DNA of 64,000 nucleotides, from NCBI RefSeq assembly GCF_028858725.1, contig NC_084763.1:21004001-21068000 (forward strand). The letters run 5' to 3'. Origin of the DNA: Colius striatus (taxonomy: Eukaryota > Chordata > Aves > Coliiformes > Coliidae). Positions 1-15,439 of this stretch are shown piece after piece (the first letter of the stretch is position 1; each line of letters opens with the position of its first letter). Below the pieces are notes generated by a model. The model searched no databases and was not told the origin of the DNA. It worked only from the letters and a program-made list of their open reading frames with translations. The position numbers were made by a program, and so were the translations under genes.

Positions 1-2072
1 CTAAGGTGTATTTCAAAGAAAGCAAGGCATGACAGCAAGTATCTGTAACTATCCCTGTTGAACATTAGAAATATAATTTAACAAGAGAAAATTGTCTTTC
101 CCAGCACAGATTGAAATAAGCAGATGAACAACAACTTTACTTCCCACAAGACTTCAATTACTCAAACAAATACAAATTCAAGAACGCAACTGGAAAAAGT
201 CATAGTTCTAGTGCTGAATCAACTTAACAAACGTAATGGTGGAACGCCAATAGAGTTGCTGTACTTCTAATAGCTATATTAAACCTCTGAGCATAATCAA
301 AATGACTTTGATATTTCCATAAGGCAGAGTAAACTCAGACTGAGTACTATGCTTAAACCATTAACAGTATTGTTGCCTTCTTGATGATTAGTTTGTGTTC
401 GGAGTAATTTACTATATTTTACACTAGAAAAGGAGAAATTACACATTAGGGAAGGAACATTCCTTCTTATTTGTCCCTTTTTGGAAATGGAGAAGTTTAT
501 CTGGCCCTTAGCATAGTTTTCAAATTTTGTTGCTCTCCAAACTTGTTAAAGTTGCAAATCATCATCCCAGCATTGGGTGGGCTAAATTTTGTTCTAGAAT
601 ATATACTTACAATCCTCAACATAGCCAACTTCCAGGGCTACTCTATACATATATAAAGAGAGAATTTAGTCCTCTTCATTACTTTTTTTCTTTCTCTTCA
701 TAAGCACATCCATTTGTCCAACAAAGCAAAAAAAAAAAGTGAATAAATACACATAAACAAATCAGTAATTGTGTCTCTTTCTTGATTGGCCCTAAGGTAA
801 GGCCCATATGCTTTAAGCAATGCCCCTGTGAAACATAACATCTCCCAAGCATTTTTGAAGTCTACTTATCTCTCCGTCAGAATCCTGCAAGTGAACGTGA
901 TATGCATTATGCAAAGCATTAACTGGGCACCTGACATGGGAGTGGTCTCAATCTGGAGTCTCATTTCCCAGACTATCATAGGATATGAGTGTCATAGAGG
1001 CAATGTGTTGACCTCCTAGGAAAGCTGAAAGAAAGAGGGGATGTATGCCCTCGGTGACATCTTCATGCAGAGAAGAAGTTGGAATGCTGGTTAAAAGGAT
1101 GATACAAGATAAAGCCTAAATTAAACGATGTAAAGAGATGAATGACACAGGAGGGGTTTGGCAAGGTTCCAGGAAGGATTCAGGATGTCTCAAAGGAGAG
1201 GGAAAGGGTGAAGAATAAGAGGAGGGGGAAAAGCAAGAGTCTAATTTATACCAACAAAAATAGGAAATTCAGCTAAAAGGCTGACAATCTGTTATCTGCT
1301 TATCACTCCACATAGATATTTCAGTGGTATCGGGCAGTACAGAGTGTCAAATTCTGTTCATGCTGTTACACCCACACACAGCTCAGCAGGTTAAGACTGG
1401 CGTGTTCTAGCTTAATTGTGCCTGAGTCAGTCCAAGCACGTACTTTTGTAAGGTACTTTTCTCTTTACAATTTTCTTTTCTTATTTTTATTAGCAAGATC
1501 AAAAAGGGCATATAGAAGAGAAGACAAAAACACAAACCTTGTAAGGTTCATCAGGTCCAAATTAAATTGTTAGTGTGTTCTCATCAACAGACTATTCAAT
1601 GGCACTTGAATGCCAAGCTCTTACCAGGGTTTTACACTCTTACAAGGTGCTGACTTCTTCTGATGGTATTTGTCACTCAGTGTTTCATACCACAAGAGTG
1701 GCATCCACTGTACTTACTCATTTTGCCAAATAACAGTTGTTCTCAGGAGCCATTAGCAGAGCACAGCATGGCTTTTCACACGACAAATACCACTGATAGA
1801 ATGCTAGTCTGAATTTCACATATAATAATGCAGCTCAGTTACCATAGCACAGTTACACACTGTAACAAATAGCAGGCTCCCGTTTATGTCCACACTTAGG
1901 TGAGTAGTCACCAAGTTCAGAAAGAAGATATTCAGTAGCAAAACCAAATTAAGGTGTTAATTCTGCAGGTCCAAGGTGTACCTATATATGGGAGGTGGGA
2001 AGAGAGAGTGACTAGGAGGGAGTATGAGCTCTTTGCATCTATCCTGGAATGGAAATGCTCTCACTCATAAGG

Positions 2073-2086
2073 AAAAAAAAAAAAAA
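2073..2086. repeat. Poly(A) run (14 A)
   Basis: This is an uninterrupted run of 14 A. No retroposed body is recognisable upstream, so it is a simple repeat rather than proof of a processed pseudogene tail. Confidence 0.8.
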
Positions 2087-3406
2087 CAGTTTATGCACAT
2101 TCTATACCTATTTTACTTTCTTCCAGGAGTCTTGAGACAGAATAAGAAAGAAGAAAAAAAATAATCACATCTGAGACTTTCTTGCACAGAGAAAAAAAAA
2201 ATCTTTTTTCACATAGTAAATTCTGTAAACACAGAATTAAAACATTTGTTTTATTTCAGGTGGCCAGTTGTACCTGTTCTCCTTTTAATAACAAACAACA
2301 CAGAAAAAGACATGTCCAGGGCAGGAAACGGGCACATGTTACACAATCACCACTCCCCCATTACAGGAAGGCACTATGCATAGTTTATTTGACAAGTTAT
2401 ACTGCATTAAAAGGGGAAATGTTTTCTGCGAGGTCGGCAATACACTCAGGTGGCTGATCTATGCCTTTGGGATCCACTAATGACAATAGAAGCAGCTCAG
2501 ATTGCATGAACCTCTACTTGAGGGTTAGTAGTTCAAATAAAAAAGTCCACCTGAATCCCGAACAGCAGGATTGATAAGCAGTGTACTGGATCACAAGGCT
2601 GTTACAGTACTGACAAAGTAAACCTGACAGATCTTTATTTTTGTAAATAACTTCTTAATGTCTTCATAATTTCAGTTGAGGAGCTTCATGCTAGTCTGAC
2701 AGTCAACCCACCAACAAATACCTCTCTTAGACACTACTCCTTTCAGAAAATTAACTTTCTAATTACATTTTAAAATCTCTTATTTCATTCAAAAGTAGTT
2801 CTACACATTTTACAAGTCTCTCAACTGAAGAACAAGTACATTTCCCCTTATACTAATATAATTGAGAGAAGTATTCTCAAAGACCAGTTTTAACCTATTG
2901 TGTCATATTTCCTTAAACTGCTTTTATAGCTAATGAACAAAAAGCCACTTCCCTAAAGAGTTAATCCAGCAGTTCCCTGGCCCCAGGGAGCCTGTTTCTT
3001 TTTGTGCTCTCTGAGGGGGGAACCTGGAGAGACTGGACAATGTTAGCCCTTCAGAGTAGCCCTCTGTTGTGGTTGTTTGATTGAGATCATGGACACAAAA
3101 AAGAAATTTCCTCAAATATATATTTTATATTACAAAGTAATGGGATAATAACTGCTTACTACAACAAAGCAGAATGAGGAAGGAAGATGTATCTACTTAG
3201 GTTAGATTCCTATTTTCAGAAGGTTGAACATTTTCAATTTACAAAATAATCCAAACACAAACCAAGCAGAATCTGTAGTACAACTTCTTCAAGATTCCAA
3301 AATAGCTTTGTGTTAATTGATACCAGCTGCTGTATGAAAGGAACAATCCCATGTAACAGAAGAATTTGATACATGGATGGGAAAAGAAAAAAGTGCCCGA
3401 GATGCT

Positions 3407-3434
3407 TTGAAAACAGCATGTTGAAAACAGCATG
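3407..3434. repeat. 14-bp tandem duplication
   Basis: The unit TTGAAAACAGCATG occurs twice in perfect tandem and is followed by a partial third start (TTGAAAATG). It looks like a local slippage duplication. It falls inside the 149-codon minus-strand open frame at 3234-3683 and helps keep overlapping frames open. Confidence 0.85.
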
Positions 3435-6400
3435 TTGAAAATGTTTTCCTTGAAGTCCTGGAATGAAAAGTAGGAAGTATAAAATCTGAGAAAACTGAAG
3501 TACTGAGACTGAGAAGATCCAGAAGACTTTCCAGTGTGTTATCCTGAACAGCAGCATGAAGTCCCAGTATTGTTTTAACTTTCTGAAGAAAGTGAAATTT
3601 ACATGAAAGCACTTGGACAGGCAACTGGCCTGACCAAGCACAAAAATCTCCACAGAGTGTTCTTGTGTTTGCCTTTCATTCACCCATAATGAATCAAGTC
3701 TTTCCTACAAGTCTTATTTTCCAGTGTTGACCTCTTTCTCTTTCTCTTTGGTTTGTTTCAGGGAAATACAAGCAGGTGGTGTAGTATCCTTTCCTTAATC
3801 TCGTGAAAGTATCTTTCACTACCAGCGCTGCCCTCTACCAGATGAAGGGGAATCTTTCAGAATGTGCTCAGTTCAACCGCCTGTTACAGGCTTTGATCGC
3901 CCAGCATATGTAGAGGAGAAATATCCTTCCCAAAGCCTTAGTGCTTTATTTACATGGGAAAAAGTAACATAGATACCAAGTGTGGAAGGTACCAGTTATT
4001 TAGTAAACAGTTGTTCAAAGACTACCACACCACCACAGAATGTTGCATGGCTGACATCCACTTTAATTTCTGGCCAGTGAATTCAGTTTGTGAACAGATT
4101 GATCAGTTATGTTTGTTAATATCCCTAATCCATGTGTGTTCCTGGTTTCTATGCTTCATGAAGCCAGGTACCACAGTGTAGAGGAAAACAGAATTACTTT
4201 GCATGAATGCTCTAATCTCCAGTTCCGAAGCATAACAGCACCACAGCAATACTACTTTCTGTAGGCATCAGTTACTGGACCACAAGTTTATTTTGTCTGA
4301 AGTGAATACAAAATGTGGTCTCTAAAGGCTTGATCTTTGCTTGAACAGAAGATTTCTTAAAATCAAGCAGTTACTTGTTTCCAAACAGTTAAAATAACAA
4401 GCATATTAAGTTAATTTCTTGTTTAAGAATGTCTTCTGGGATCCAATTTAAATCACCTCTTTTTAATAATGACAGAGATCTATTTACAGATAAATGTCAG
4501 TAAGAGGAAGAAGCATTTCAAGATGTTTAAAAAGCTATTCAAGAAGTTTTTGCTGAGAAGCACAAGGAATCATAAACAAGAGAGGCTGTAGCTGGATGTC
4601 ATTATAGGATCTGAAAAGAAGATTATTCCTCAGAAAACATGTCCATGATATGATTATTTTTCTATGGATTAGATACAGTGTTTAGCACTATATCCTTTCC
4701 AAAGATGTAGTTAACTTTCTTGAATTTTATAATAATGACGTATGACACAGTGTCCTCTGGGATTAATCACAAATATTTTTAAAAGATGAGGCTTCGTTGT
4801 ATCTTTGTTCTTTGTATCTTGGCTTTTGTTAGTGCATTTTAATTAGGATCTGGTATCTGCAATAAACAGTAAACATAAAGAGCTTTGCAAAAATGTATTA
4901 GACTGTTTGTTTTCACACTCTAATGCATATTTGCACAATTTTACCATGAAAAAAGGAAAACATGCTAAGCTCTTGGGCTCTATCCCAAACGTCCTGGAAT
5001 AGAATCTGGAAATTACTAAGAATGAAACCAAACCACATCATATTTCAGCAATTAACCTAAGAAAAGAGGGCATATTCTCTATGTGAAAGATAGTTTTGTG
5101 GAAGGCATTTGTGAAGGAAAGAAGCTTCTAGAAGAGATATGCAAGTAACTATTTAGAATTTGATTTCATTTTCTTTGACCAGGTAAAACCTCGATAAACG
5201 CACTGAGGTTATAAACTTTCTTTCTTTTACAAGAGTGGAGAAAATATTTATCATTTATTCCCCATTGCTGAAGCAAAATGTGCTAAAAGAAATTGAGAAT
5301 AAAAATAGAGCCTGAAATTCCATGTAGTACCATTTATTTTACCAGTTACCCAGATGCCAAAATAAAAAAGAACTTTGTGAAGGTGTAGGATAAGTGAATT
5401 TATAGTGGACGAAAAAAATAAATTCTGACATCAGACTTGGATACAGGAGACTGGATAAACGGAATTCATTATAATCACATGTCTATTGATTTTAAGAAAG
5501 ATCTGGGGATTAATATTCCTTTTGTAATACACTATAACATCATATTAAGAAAAAAACCCAAACGCTCAGAACTGAAAATGCCATTTGCCAAAGACTGATG
5601 TACTTTCATTTCAAAGTATTCTTACCAAACTCTATCAGAAAACTTGAAAGATTTAAAATGTGGCTCTTGTGAACAATTGGTATTGATATGACACCTTGAT
5701 AGTATTTGAACGTGACACAGAAGTCATAAAAGTATATAAGCAATTGTAAGGTGCAAAGTGATTTTTTCCTACCAAAGCTAGTCTTTAATGTGTTTCCAAA
5801 TAAAACACAAGATTAAGTAATTTATTTTGTCATATGATTTATTTATGGGCTGAAACACTGTAAACAACAGATAAAAGATAGAGACTCAGATGTCAAAGAT
5901 GAAAATCATTACATTTTATTAGCAGAAGATATATAAAAATGCCAAAATGAACTGTAAAGAGAGGGAAAGTGTTATGCTCAGAGGTCCTGCAGCAGAGTTG
6001 CATTTGTTTTTCCCACCTCCCCTAAAGGGGAATAATAGCTCTGAACTTAATTAAAAATCTATTTTTTAAGATTAAAGTCATGAAAAAGTTAAAAGACTGG
6101 ATCACAAAGAAGAGTAACTGTGAGGATCTCAGGGAATATGAACTGATGAACTCCCTCACATTTTATTTCCTCTCAACTATTTGTGGGAGGATCACTAGCG
6201 CTGCATAGGAATTGTTATTCCTGGATAAAAGCAAGGATTTTATAAACCAATAAATTTTTCATTAGTTTTACATAAATTTTAGTAGCAATAGTTTAATTCC
6301 AGTCAAATTATTTCAATCAGATGAGTTGCTGCTGAATGCAACATTATACATTATATTAACTGGGGCATTTAGAAACCTGGATCCTAATCGTGCTGCAAAG

Positions 6401-9400
6401 CTTGAGGCATTGTTTGCCATACATTTTTTCTTAACATGTAAAATAAAAATAAAATAGATAATGAGAATGAAATTAAGAAGGAATTTCAGAAACTTCTAAC
6501 CAGTGAGAGAATTAGAATACCGAAACTGACTAAATACTTGCAAGGTTTTTTAGTATATTTATATGCCCAAAGTTTTCTTGGTCCTCTTAGAAATAAGTCA
6601 GAAGTGTTATGAAGTCATTTCTCTTCTTCAGCTCCATCTGTTCTTTTTCTCAGGTCACATACTGACACTCCATTAGAAGACTGCTAGAAATAATCATGTT
6701 GCATTGGATCCTGTCAACTTCTGCACCTGAACTTGGGGAAAGCAAAGCAATACATCCTTGCAAGTATGTTCACAGCACACATGAAGATCTCAGACAAGCT
6801 CAGATATGGAAAGAGAACATCTCAGATCATTCAGAACCACTGAGGCTTGTAGGTCCAGACCAACATCTTCATCCAGATATCTGGTAATGGATCATGGGAC
6901 TGAGCATAGTGTGGTCTCACGCAAAGCAGACACAGCATCTAGTCACAGTTAAGCTAACAGCTTTCTGTGCAGTTTCAACTGAAGCATATTCCAAAAATGC
7001 AATTCAAAAGGTAACAAAAGTTTGGGAAACCGCAGTTGAGGGTATTTCTGAAATAACCACAACCACACTGCTTTCTTGCAAAGTGCAGTTGATTGTAAGC
7101 ATCCACTGCTACTTGTCCATCCACACTACTTGGCCAGTCTGAAAGAAGCAAGGATGAGGCCTTGAGAAAAGAATTGGTATAGACCTTCAAAGAATAGTTT
7201 AATTTCAGGAGGTGCACTCCAATATTTACAGGTCAATGCTAGCTGATGCTCACCAGAATTATATACTCTTCATTACAATTTTGATAACACTCATATATTA
7301 ACCTTCTCCTGTTTTCCACTTTGACTCAGTCAAAATCATGGGATGGCACCCAAAGGCCTGTACGTGCAGCTCTTCAGTGCCAAATAAACCAAGCATATCT
7401 TTTTATGCTGTATGGTTTATAATTTTCTTGATCCTGACTTCAATGGAAATGCTGTGTGTGGAAGGATGACAAGATTGGACCCTCAGGCAAGAGCTCTGTA
7501 GAATAATGTGTAGAAATGTTATCATTGAAATTTTAAGAAACAACATCTTCTAATTGGGACAAACCCAGGCCATTTCCTTCATGCAAGTAATCAGTCAAAC
7601 TACTCACAAGTAAAGGAAAAAAGCTATGAATGTCTTACGGCTTACTTGAAAAGAGCTGTATCTTTGGAGGAGTCTTTCTCTGTTATCTACATACGGTTGT
7701 ACTAATGCCATCTAGTTGGCACGGGGGATGGTTTCCTAGCTCATTGATCCCATGATACAGATAAATGGATTGGTCTGATACTCCATTTCTAGTGGATATT
7801 TTAGCCTGCTTAAAAACAAGCAGAAACTTTGTTACTTGTGGTCCAGGGTGGTTAAGCAGAAATATGGTTCCATACTGCTAAATATGGCAACTTGTAACGC
7901 TCGCTACCTGATGCCTAGAGCACATCACACTAGTTATTGCTCATTTTCATGAGTAAGAAAATTATTATTCATAAAACTTGATTTTACACACCTACACAGT
8001 GGATTTCAACTTTGCCCTTTAAATGCTGCAGCTCATAATAACTTGACCATTCTCACAGAGAAATTTTTAGCAGTCTATTTGAAGACATTATTAAAGTTCA
8101 CAGTAACTCGGTGCAATTTTATGCAATTATGCAATGTGTTTTGAACACAAAAGGAACACGGTTACTATTCCTTGTACATGGAGTACTTTTTATTGATAAC
8201 TTTAGAAAATGTAGTGCCTTCTACTAGTGAGCTTAATGGAGTGAGGTGGGTAAGGAGAGAGAAGGATAAAAATAACAATGAGAACACAGAGGTGTAATAA
8301 ATTCTTAATCTTTATTGCTTGATGTACCCTGAGAAGCTTGGAAGTACAAGTCTTTTCCCTATGAATTTTGTCCTTTGTTTGCCAAACATTTTAATTTGTT
8401 GTTTTTCTAGCACTGAAGAAGCCAGCATGGTTTTGCCTTTTCGTTGCATTTCTGTCGGTGTGTTAAATTCACACTATTATATTTGTAAAGGTGGCAGTAG
8501 CAATGTGCACAGTTCTGGAAACACAGTTGCATACTAGAAAATTGCCATGTAGTCCACCTATTGCTTTTCCTTTGTATAAAAGGCATGTTGCTTGTTAATT
8601 ACACACTACAGTAAATAGAACAGACGGAAGTCAGGCAGGCAGTGAACACACTGAGCCATACTGTCCCCTGTAGTATAAAAAGGAAGAGAATGAAAAGATG
8701 CACCAAAAATTTCCTCTCAAATACAGCAGTGCAAAAAGTATCCAATATCCCCATCACTGCTAGATGAGTTTGATCTGTGAACAGAAATTAGTAAGTGTTG
8801 CAGTGAGCAATGCAGCTTCAGTAAAGAATGGGCACATTCATCTCTACGCAGTAAAAGCATCTGAACCTATATTTTTTGGACACCTAACATACAGACATTT
8901 GCATAGGACCATATTTTGTGAAGGGATCAGAGACTTGCTATTTTACTGAAATGGTGGAAAGCTCTCACTAACAACTCAGGAAGCCAAAACAGGCAGACTG
9001 TGGCTCAGCACTTTAGATCACTGAGTTAACCCTGTGTGACCACTTGACCACAACACAGCAAAAGGACATTGAGTAAGGAGATTGTTATGCTAAGCAAACA
9101 AGGCAGCAGCTACTACTCAAACATAGTCAACACACACAATTGAAAAAAAAGGCATATAAATGATTAAATAGGTAAGGAGATGGTGCCTGCAGCTCATGGG
9201 CAGCTGGCATAAACATTGACTGTAGTGGCCTTCAACAAGCATAGGAGACCCACACCAGCAAATTAGCTTCCCTCTCTCAAGACATTCCAATGGATGTTAT
9301 GATTTTTCAGGTGTTTTTTTGCCTCTCGTGCAGTTTAATCTCCAGTTTTAAACAAATTGCAGAGGGAAACACTTTGAGTACAAAAAAGTAAAATGCAGAT

Positions 9401-12400
9401 GCTGTACAAGCCACAAAACCATGGAAAGATTTTTTTAATATGACCATTGGTGACAATAGCTAAGAAAAAGAAAGCATATACATAAGAGACATATTACTGA
9501 TTATGAGAACAATAAATCACAGACACAGTGCACCAGCACTTAACAGCTGAAGACAGGATATGGAATAGCACCTAGCCACAAAGAGACAAGCTCAAATGAA
9601 TGTACTTTTAAGTATGGAACAATCTAAACTGTCTATGCTGTGCTCATGAAAGGGTAGTCATCCTACACTACTACCACGAATAGGTGCACTCCTAGGTGCA
9701 GTAATGACAGTGAGCATTTTATTGCCACCTCTCTCACTGTTTATTCAGTATGTTTTTTACACATATTATTGCTTTCTATTGATTCTAGACAAAAAAGAAA
9801 AAAAAAGGCCCACGACCTTAAAAAACTTCTTTACAAGAGGCTGTACCTAGCTTTCCTCACAGCTGACCTGGTCTAGATTCCACCAAAGCCAGTAAGACGC
9901 TTTCCATTCTTTTAATGTGACTTTGTTCAAAACAAGTAAGCACGTAGGAAACTGTACACGTTGCCACTCAACTGACCCAAGCACCTGACAGCAACTTCAT
10001 GGCAATTTCCTTTATCTTGTATTTTTGTATTCCATCTAATTTTGACTCTGTCCAATATAAAGCACTCCTGTTCTACAAGCAGAGTTCTTAGGAAGCATGT
10101 AATAATCCAGCTGAGTAACTGCAGAAGCTGTAGCAGTTTATCCATTTATGCAGAGTTTAGTTTCCTTTAACTCATGACTATATGAGTGTATTTTCTCAAT
10201 TCCTATATGAATTATACTGTGGATGAAAACTCCTGAAATAGGAGCCTTGCATACTGTACAAAGTATGAAAGGGCTAGAATCCTTACCAGATGAAAAAGCA
10301 GCCTTAACACAGCTCTGCACAACTACAGCCAACATACCCATAAAGGTTCCCTTTCATCTCTATCAAAAGTGATACTGGGAAGAGAAGGATGACACTAACA
10401 GGGAATATCAGTTTTTTAGTGCATGATACAACCAAAGGTGTCAATTGTAAATTTGTATGAATAGCTAAGCCAAGAAATCTATCTGAAAAAATTTATGCCA
10501 GTCCATGATTTATCCCAGAAATTACAAAACAATCCCTAAGAAAGACGCAGCTCTTTATGGGAAAATATCTGTGTCATATTGTTATAACTGTTGTCTTTCA
10601 GGCAAAAAGACACTGTTGAGAGTCAGTCAACATCACGTCAAGAAAAAAGAAACAAAACAAAAACCCAAAACCAACCTGAAAGAAAAAAAAAAGCTTGAAA
10701 CATAGCTTCCTCTTTAGTTGCTCTGAGAAACATCAAACCACCGACAGTGCACTTTTTTTCAAATCAACATTTAAGGGAAATCATTTTGTCAGACTGATAG
10801 CCTTTTAACTGATGTTTATTTTTCCACCAGATTACACAGGACAGACTGATTAAAATAAACACTTATCAATTTACCTTTAAATGTGGAACTTAAATCAGAA
10901 TGACCAAGTTCCTACATTACTAAAGTGGTTATATTTTCTTTATACACAGCTTATTTGTCCACGTTCATCTCACAATGCTTTGATATTTGTAATAATCTGG
11001 ATACTTGTTACAAATATAATTGTGCCATCAAAAGAATAATAGAACAAAGTAACTATACTAATAATTCACAAAGCAAAGTTGTTTGGTGAAAATACCAAAT
11101 GAAATGAAAAAATACAACACAGTTTACATTTTGTCTTAGCTAAATTTCACAACTGAGCTCTATATGAAGGGAAAAGTACCTTACTCATCTACAATTGACT
11201 GGAAGTGACACTTGTATAAATCTACTTCCTACAACAATGGGTGGATTTTCATTTCATCTTTTGAAAATATAAATAAACTAGTAAGCACGGAATTTCTTTT
11301 AAAAGTAGAAAGTAAATTCCAGTATTAATGTTCATCATGTGGACATACAGTGAAGAAGTCCAACTATCTGAGGAGCTTGCTGTCATCAGGAGACCAGGCT
11401 GTATGATGAGAGTGTTCATTCAGAAATTCTTTACTCCTGGAGCAGCTCTGCTGCCTGCATTTCAGTCTTAAAAAGATGACAGAACCTTCCCAGTTTGTCC
11501 TACACACATGTAGTAGAAAATCAACAGAAAATACTTCAGTTCAGCTGAAAGTTGATGATAAGGTGGATATTATATAGTTTAAAAAATAAAGGAAATCAAT
11601 TATTGTAAAAATCAAATTTCCAAACATGAAGAAAAGCAGCTTTAGTTTCTGAACCTGTGTGCAGCACTACTGACCTCAATGAAGTAAGTTTGGACTCTTG
11701 TGGAGAATAGTTTTATACAAGACAAGGCATTTTTCTGCAGAGACAAAAACCTGTTTGGGAGCAGATTAAGAATTAAAGTGCATGGATTCCTTTTATCTGA
11801 TCACATACCAGTGAAATAATAGAGATAATTCGAAGAAAGGAGAATAAAAATGGTTTGCATTGGAGATTCAATACTCTATTACTTAAGGATAAAGAATTTC
11901 TAATAGCCATTAAAACGAAAATCAAGGAATATATAAATTTTAATTTGGTCTTTGCTTCATATCATAGTGTACCAAAGGCTTTCAAAGTGACTTTAGAAGC
12001 TGGATTTTAGGTGTATGTCATGAAATTAGGAAATGCCAAAGGCAAGAAAAATTGGAGCTATTAGCAAAGCTAACAATAAAAAATTATAACATCAAAAATC
12101 CCATAGTAAAAAGCTTATGTAGAATTGCTACAGATTAAGGCACTATTGAATAATATTGCTGTTAAAGAAGCCAATTATTTTTATAGAGCAAATAAATTTT
12201 TCTATGATAATTCGTATAAAAATGGTAAATGGTTAACTGCCTTACTAAAAGGGGAAGAGAAATCTCAACGTAACAGCAATTTGTATAAAACAAGGGGTGA
12301 TAATGAACAAGAAGAATTAGGTATGTGATATCTCCAGGGCATATTATGAGACTACATAAATCTGAAACTTCTGAAGATGATATCCAAATTTTGGGACTGA

Positions 12401-15400
12401 AAATTAAAAACTTCAGTCTTATCTATCTTTTCCTTAACATTGGAATAAAGACACAGGGTATGGTCCAAAAAACACTAGAAATGGTCAGACCTCAGTGACA
12501 TCAGGAAAAGATGGCTGATCAGATTTTTTTAATGCTATATTTAAAGCACTTGGCCTTTTCATGCCACAGATAATTACATTTTATTTTGAATGGAGCTAAA
12601 TAGTCCATATTATGTTACCAAAAACATTCTTATTTTGAAACAGAAGAAAAGGTCTTTGTGATTGTTCATCTGCCAGCCTTTTTTTATCATTTGTGACAAT
12701 ACCAAAATGTTTAGTCATTACAAAAATCAAGGAAGTGAGAAAATATTCATGTAGATCAGATGGGTTCCATAAAAAGACTCCTCTGATAGAACAAGGTATT
12801 AACATTACTAATACCCATGCCCAAAATATTTTCTTCTCCCATAACTGGTAGCTGCAGTAGCTACCTAAAGAGTGTATGAGCAACATGATTGACAGGGCTG
12901 TATAGATTGGTTTGAAATAGTGTCTTTAAAAGGCACTTCTTGAGAGTAAAAGTGTTCATTGAATTAATTATTCAAACTCAATCTTCGTTTCAAAGAAACA
13001 TACATTAGATAGGATACCCTTTGCTCCATAGACCTCTCCCAACGAATTTGTCATGAGCCAAACTATCTCTCGCTGAACTTAGTAGCCAAACCTACAGCAA
13101 CCTCAGAAAGTGAAGATTCAGTTTTATTCATTTCTTCTTTGCCTGATATCACAGGCAAACACTGTTAATCCAACAAAGACTAATTGCATTTGGTTATTTT
13201 CATATTGTTCCCAGTTACTCTGTTTTGCTAGAAAGAACAGACTTGGTGAAGTTGTTCTTATATTTAGCATTTGCTATACAGGAATAGAGTCAAAATTATG
13301 AACATGAATATTTAAGGGCATTCCTTTTAACTAACCTACCTCTCCCTAATGCTACCTGAAGATGTTTTGTTTGCATCCTGTGTAAAGATAAGAATGGGAT
13401 ACTTAGTCACTGCATGCCTCTTGGTCTCATACACAACTCACTCTAGCTGACCCATGTTCTTGTGCTCAGGATGAAATTGTTGGTCAAGGAGAATCAAACA
13501 CATTGTAGGAAGTCTAAAATCTGGAAGTTCTTTCTTTCTCTTGTTTTCATTTTCCTTTCAAACAACATGAAAGCATCTTATGTCTAGGGAAGCCAAAAAG
13601 AATAGTGTTCAAGGTTAGGATAGGAACATATTTTGTCTGGAGATGAGTCATAACTAAAAGGGGTATATTTACACTTGTCTAACTAAAAAGTAGTCCTCTG
13701 TATGGTGTTTTTGAATTGACTTCAGTTGCTAATGTTACAAACTTGTCTTTTTTTTGCAGGATAAACTGATTGGCCTTTCCAAGTTTTTTGTGTAGGCGCC
13801 ATAAACATAGGAAAAGGAATTACAAAAGGCCATAGAAGACACTACTGATTCTTTACTCAAGTATCATTCCTCCTCAAGAAAACTTGCCATTAATGGGAAA
13901 ATGGCTTTTGTTTTACAAGTCTTGGGGCAGGGATGGTTACATCTCGTTGGTGTGCTGGTACAGTAGTAGATATTCTCAAGCCTTATGCTTATTTAGCACC
14001 ATGGGAACTATTAACTGCTGGTAAGACTGCAGTTTGAATTACTGGATTTCAATAACAGTTGCAGACTTGGTCTTTAATCTAATTTTCAGTGTGCTGGTTT
14101 ATTTCTGCCTCATCCAGAATGGTGTCAGCAATGCAGGATCAGGCCCTTTAAATCTGCTTATTGACTGCTAATAAAACTCAGTGCAGAAATCATGGTTTGA
14201 AATCAGTGTATAACAGAAGACACAGCAAGACTTTTCCTACTGAGAGATATTTTTAAAGTGTTTAATAATTTGACTCTTCTAATATCAAGAATATTTTAAT
14301 TTAAAAACAATTCAGTGAATTAGTGCATCTCAGAAAGGAATAGCAAAGTAAAACATAGCCTCATGTTCTTTGTGTTTTTATAACAATCAGATTTTTTTTT
14401 TAAGAAAAGCATGTGTGTGTGCTCAAGGGATCTGTTTCATTTGCTTGGGCATCTTTTTATAGTACAAATTTATGGTCTGTACAATTTAGAAGATTTTGTG
14501 ATGATGGGCAAGTGGCTGACAGTGTTACATTAATGAGGAGACTAGCTACCTGAAAACATAACATAATGAGTTTTTTCACATGGACTATGCACACTTAAAT
14601 TTCCTCATGAAATAATTCTGCCATACTGAAGCTCTCTAGTGAAGGAGGAGTCTATATCACACCAGGATTTTGATCAAATGGGAGGAAAGGAAAATATTAA
14701 AGAAAAGACAAAGCAAACTGTTTGAAAGAGAAGGTATATCTTCCATATGCCTAAGCTGACTTAATATTTTAGAGGATACAATTGTAGTGAAAAGTTATTT
14801 TCCTTTACCCAGTCCCTTCTGAGACTAAATAACAAGTTGGAGGACTGTCTTGGGTTTGTCCTCATAAATACTGATAAAAATTCTAGTTTAATCTTTATCT
14901 TGAGATAAAATATGCCATTGGTAAAGTTTCAGCATTCTCCCTGTTCAGAGATGGTGCTAGAGATCAGTGTTGCCGTCTCTCAAATTACAGAGGTCTCTTA
15001 GCAAACTCATAGAGGATCATTCACTTTCCTACAATTTTGAAGAAGATGAAGAGAAGCTCTCTGCCATTCCTTTTCTGTTCTTCACTGTAGATTTTCGCAA
15101 GTTTTCAGACACTCATCCTTGTAAAGAGTGAAGAAAAAGGAAAAATACAAAAAGAATTATATTTAGCATTCTAGATATTCTTGAAGAGCTCTGCATAGTT
15201 CAGATTTGGGAAAAGAAACAGACTTTTAAAGTCAGATATCAAATTGAATGGTGGACAGCCTGACCCTTTGTAAGAGACTTAAAGACGTTTGGAATGTAAT
15301 TTCTGCTTGTACTAATGTTTAGAGAGATTCTTCATTTCTTCAGTACCTTCTACAAGATACTCAGAAAAATCCCAAACTTTTCTGCCACTTCTAAACCACA

Positions 15401-15439
15401 TTATAAACATCCAGAGAAGAAAGATGCTCAGTTTCATGC

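Larger units (their letters stand above)
1..15439. other. AT-rich gene-free stretch
   Basis: I see no recognisable exon, RNA gene or young repeat here. ORFs are short and look like chance openings in AT-rich sequence; the longest is a 149-codon minus-strand frame at 3234-3683, which resembles no family I know. Small landmarks are a 14-base poly(A) run at 2073-2086 and a 14-bp tandem duplication at 3407-3434. Both strands were read for CR1 3' ends, tRNA-like folds and LTR ends without success. Old, highly diverged repeats cannot be excluded by eye. Confidence 0.6.

Noticed and set aside
3234..3683. 149-codon minus-strand open frame
   Set aside because: No recognisable motif, and two other long frames overlap it. 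Its length is near the chance maximum for AT-rich sequence, and no splice or promoter context supports it.
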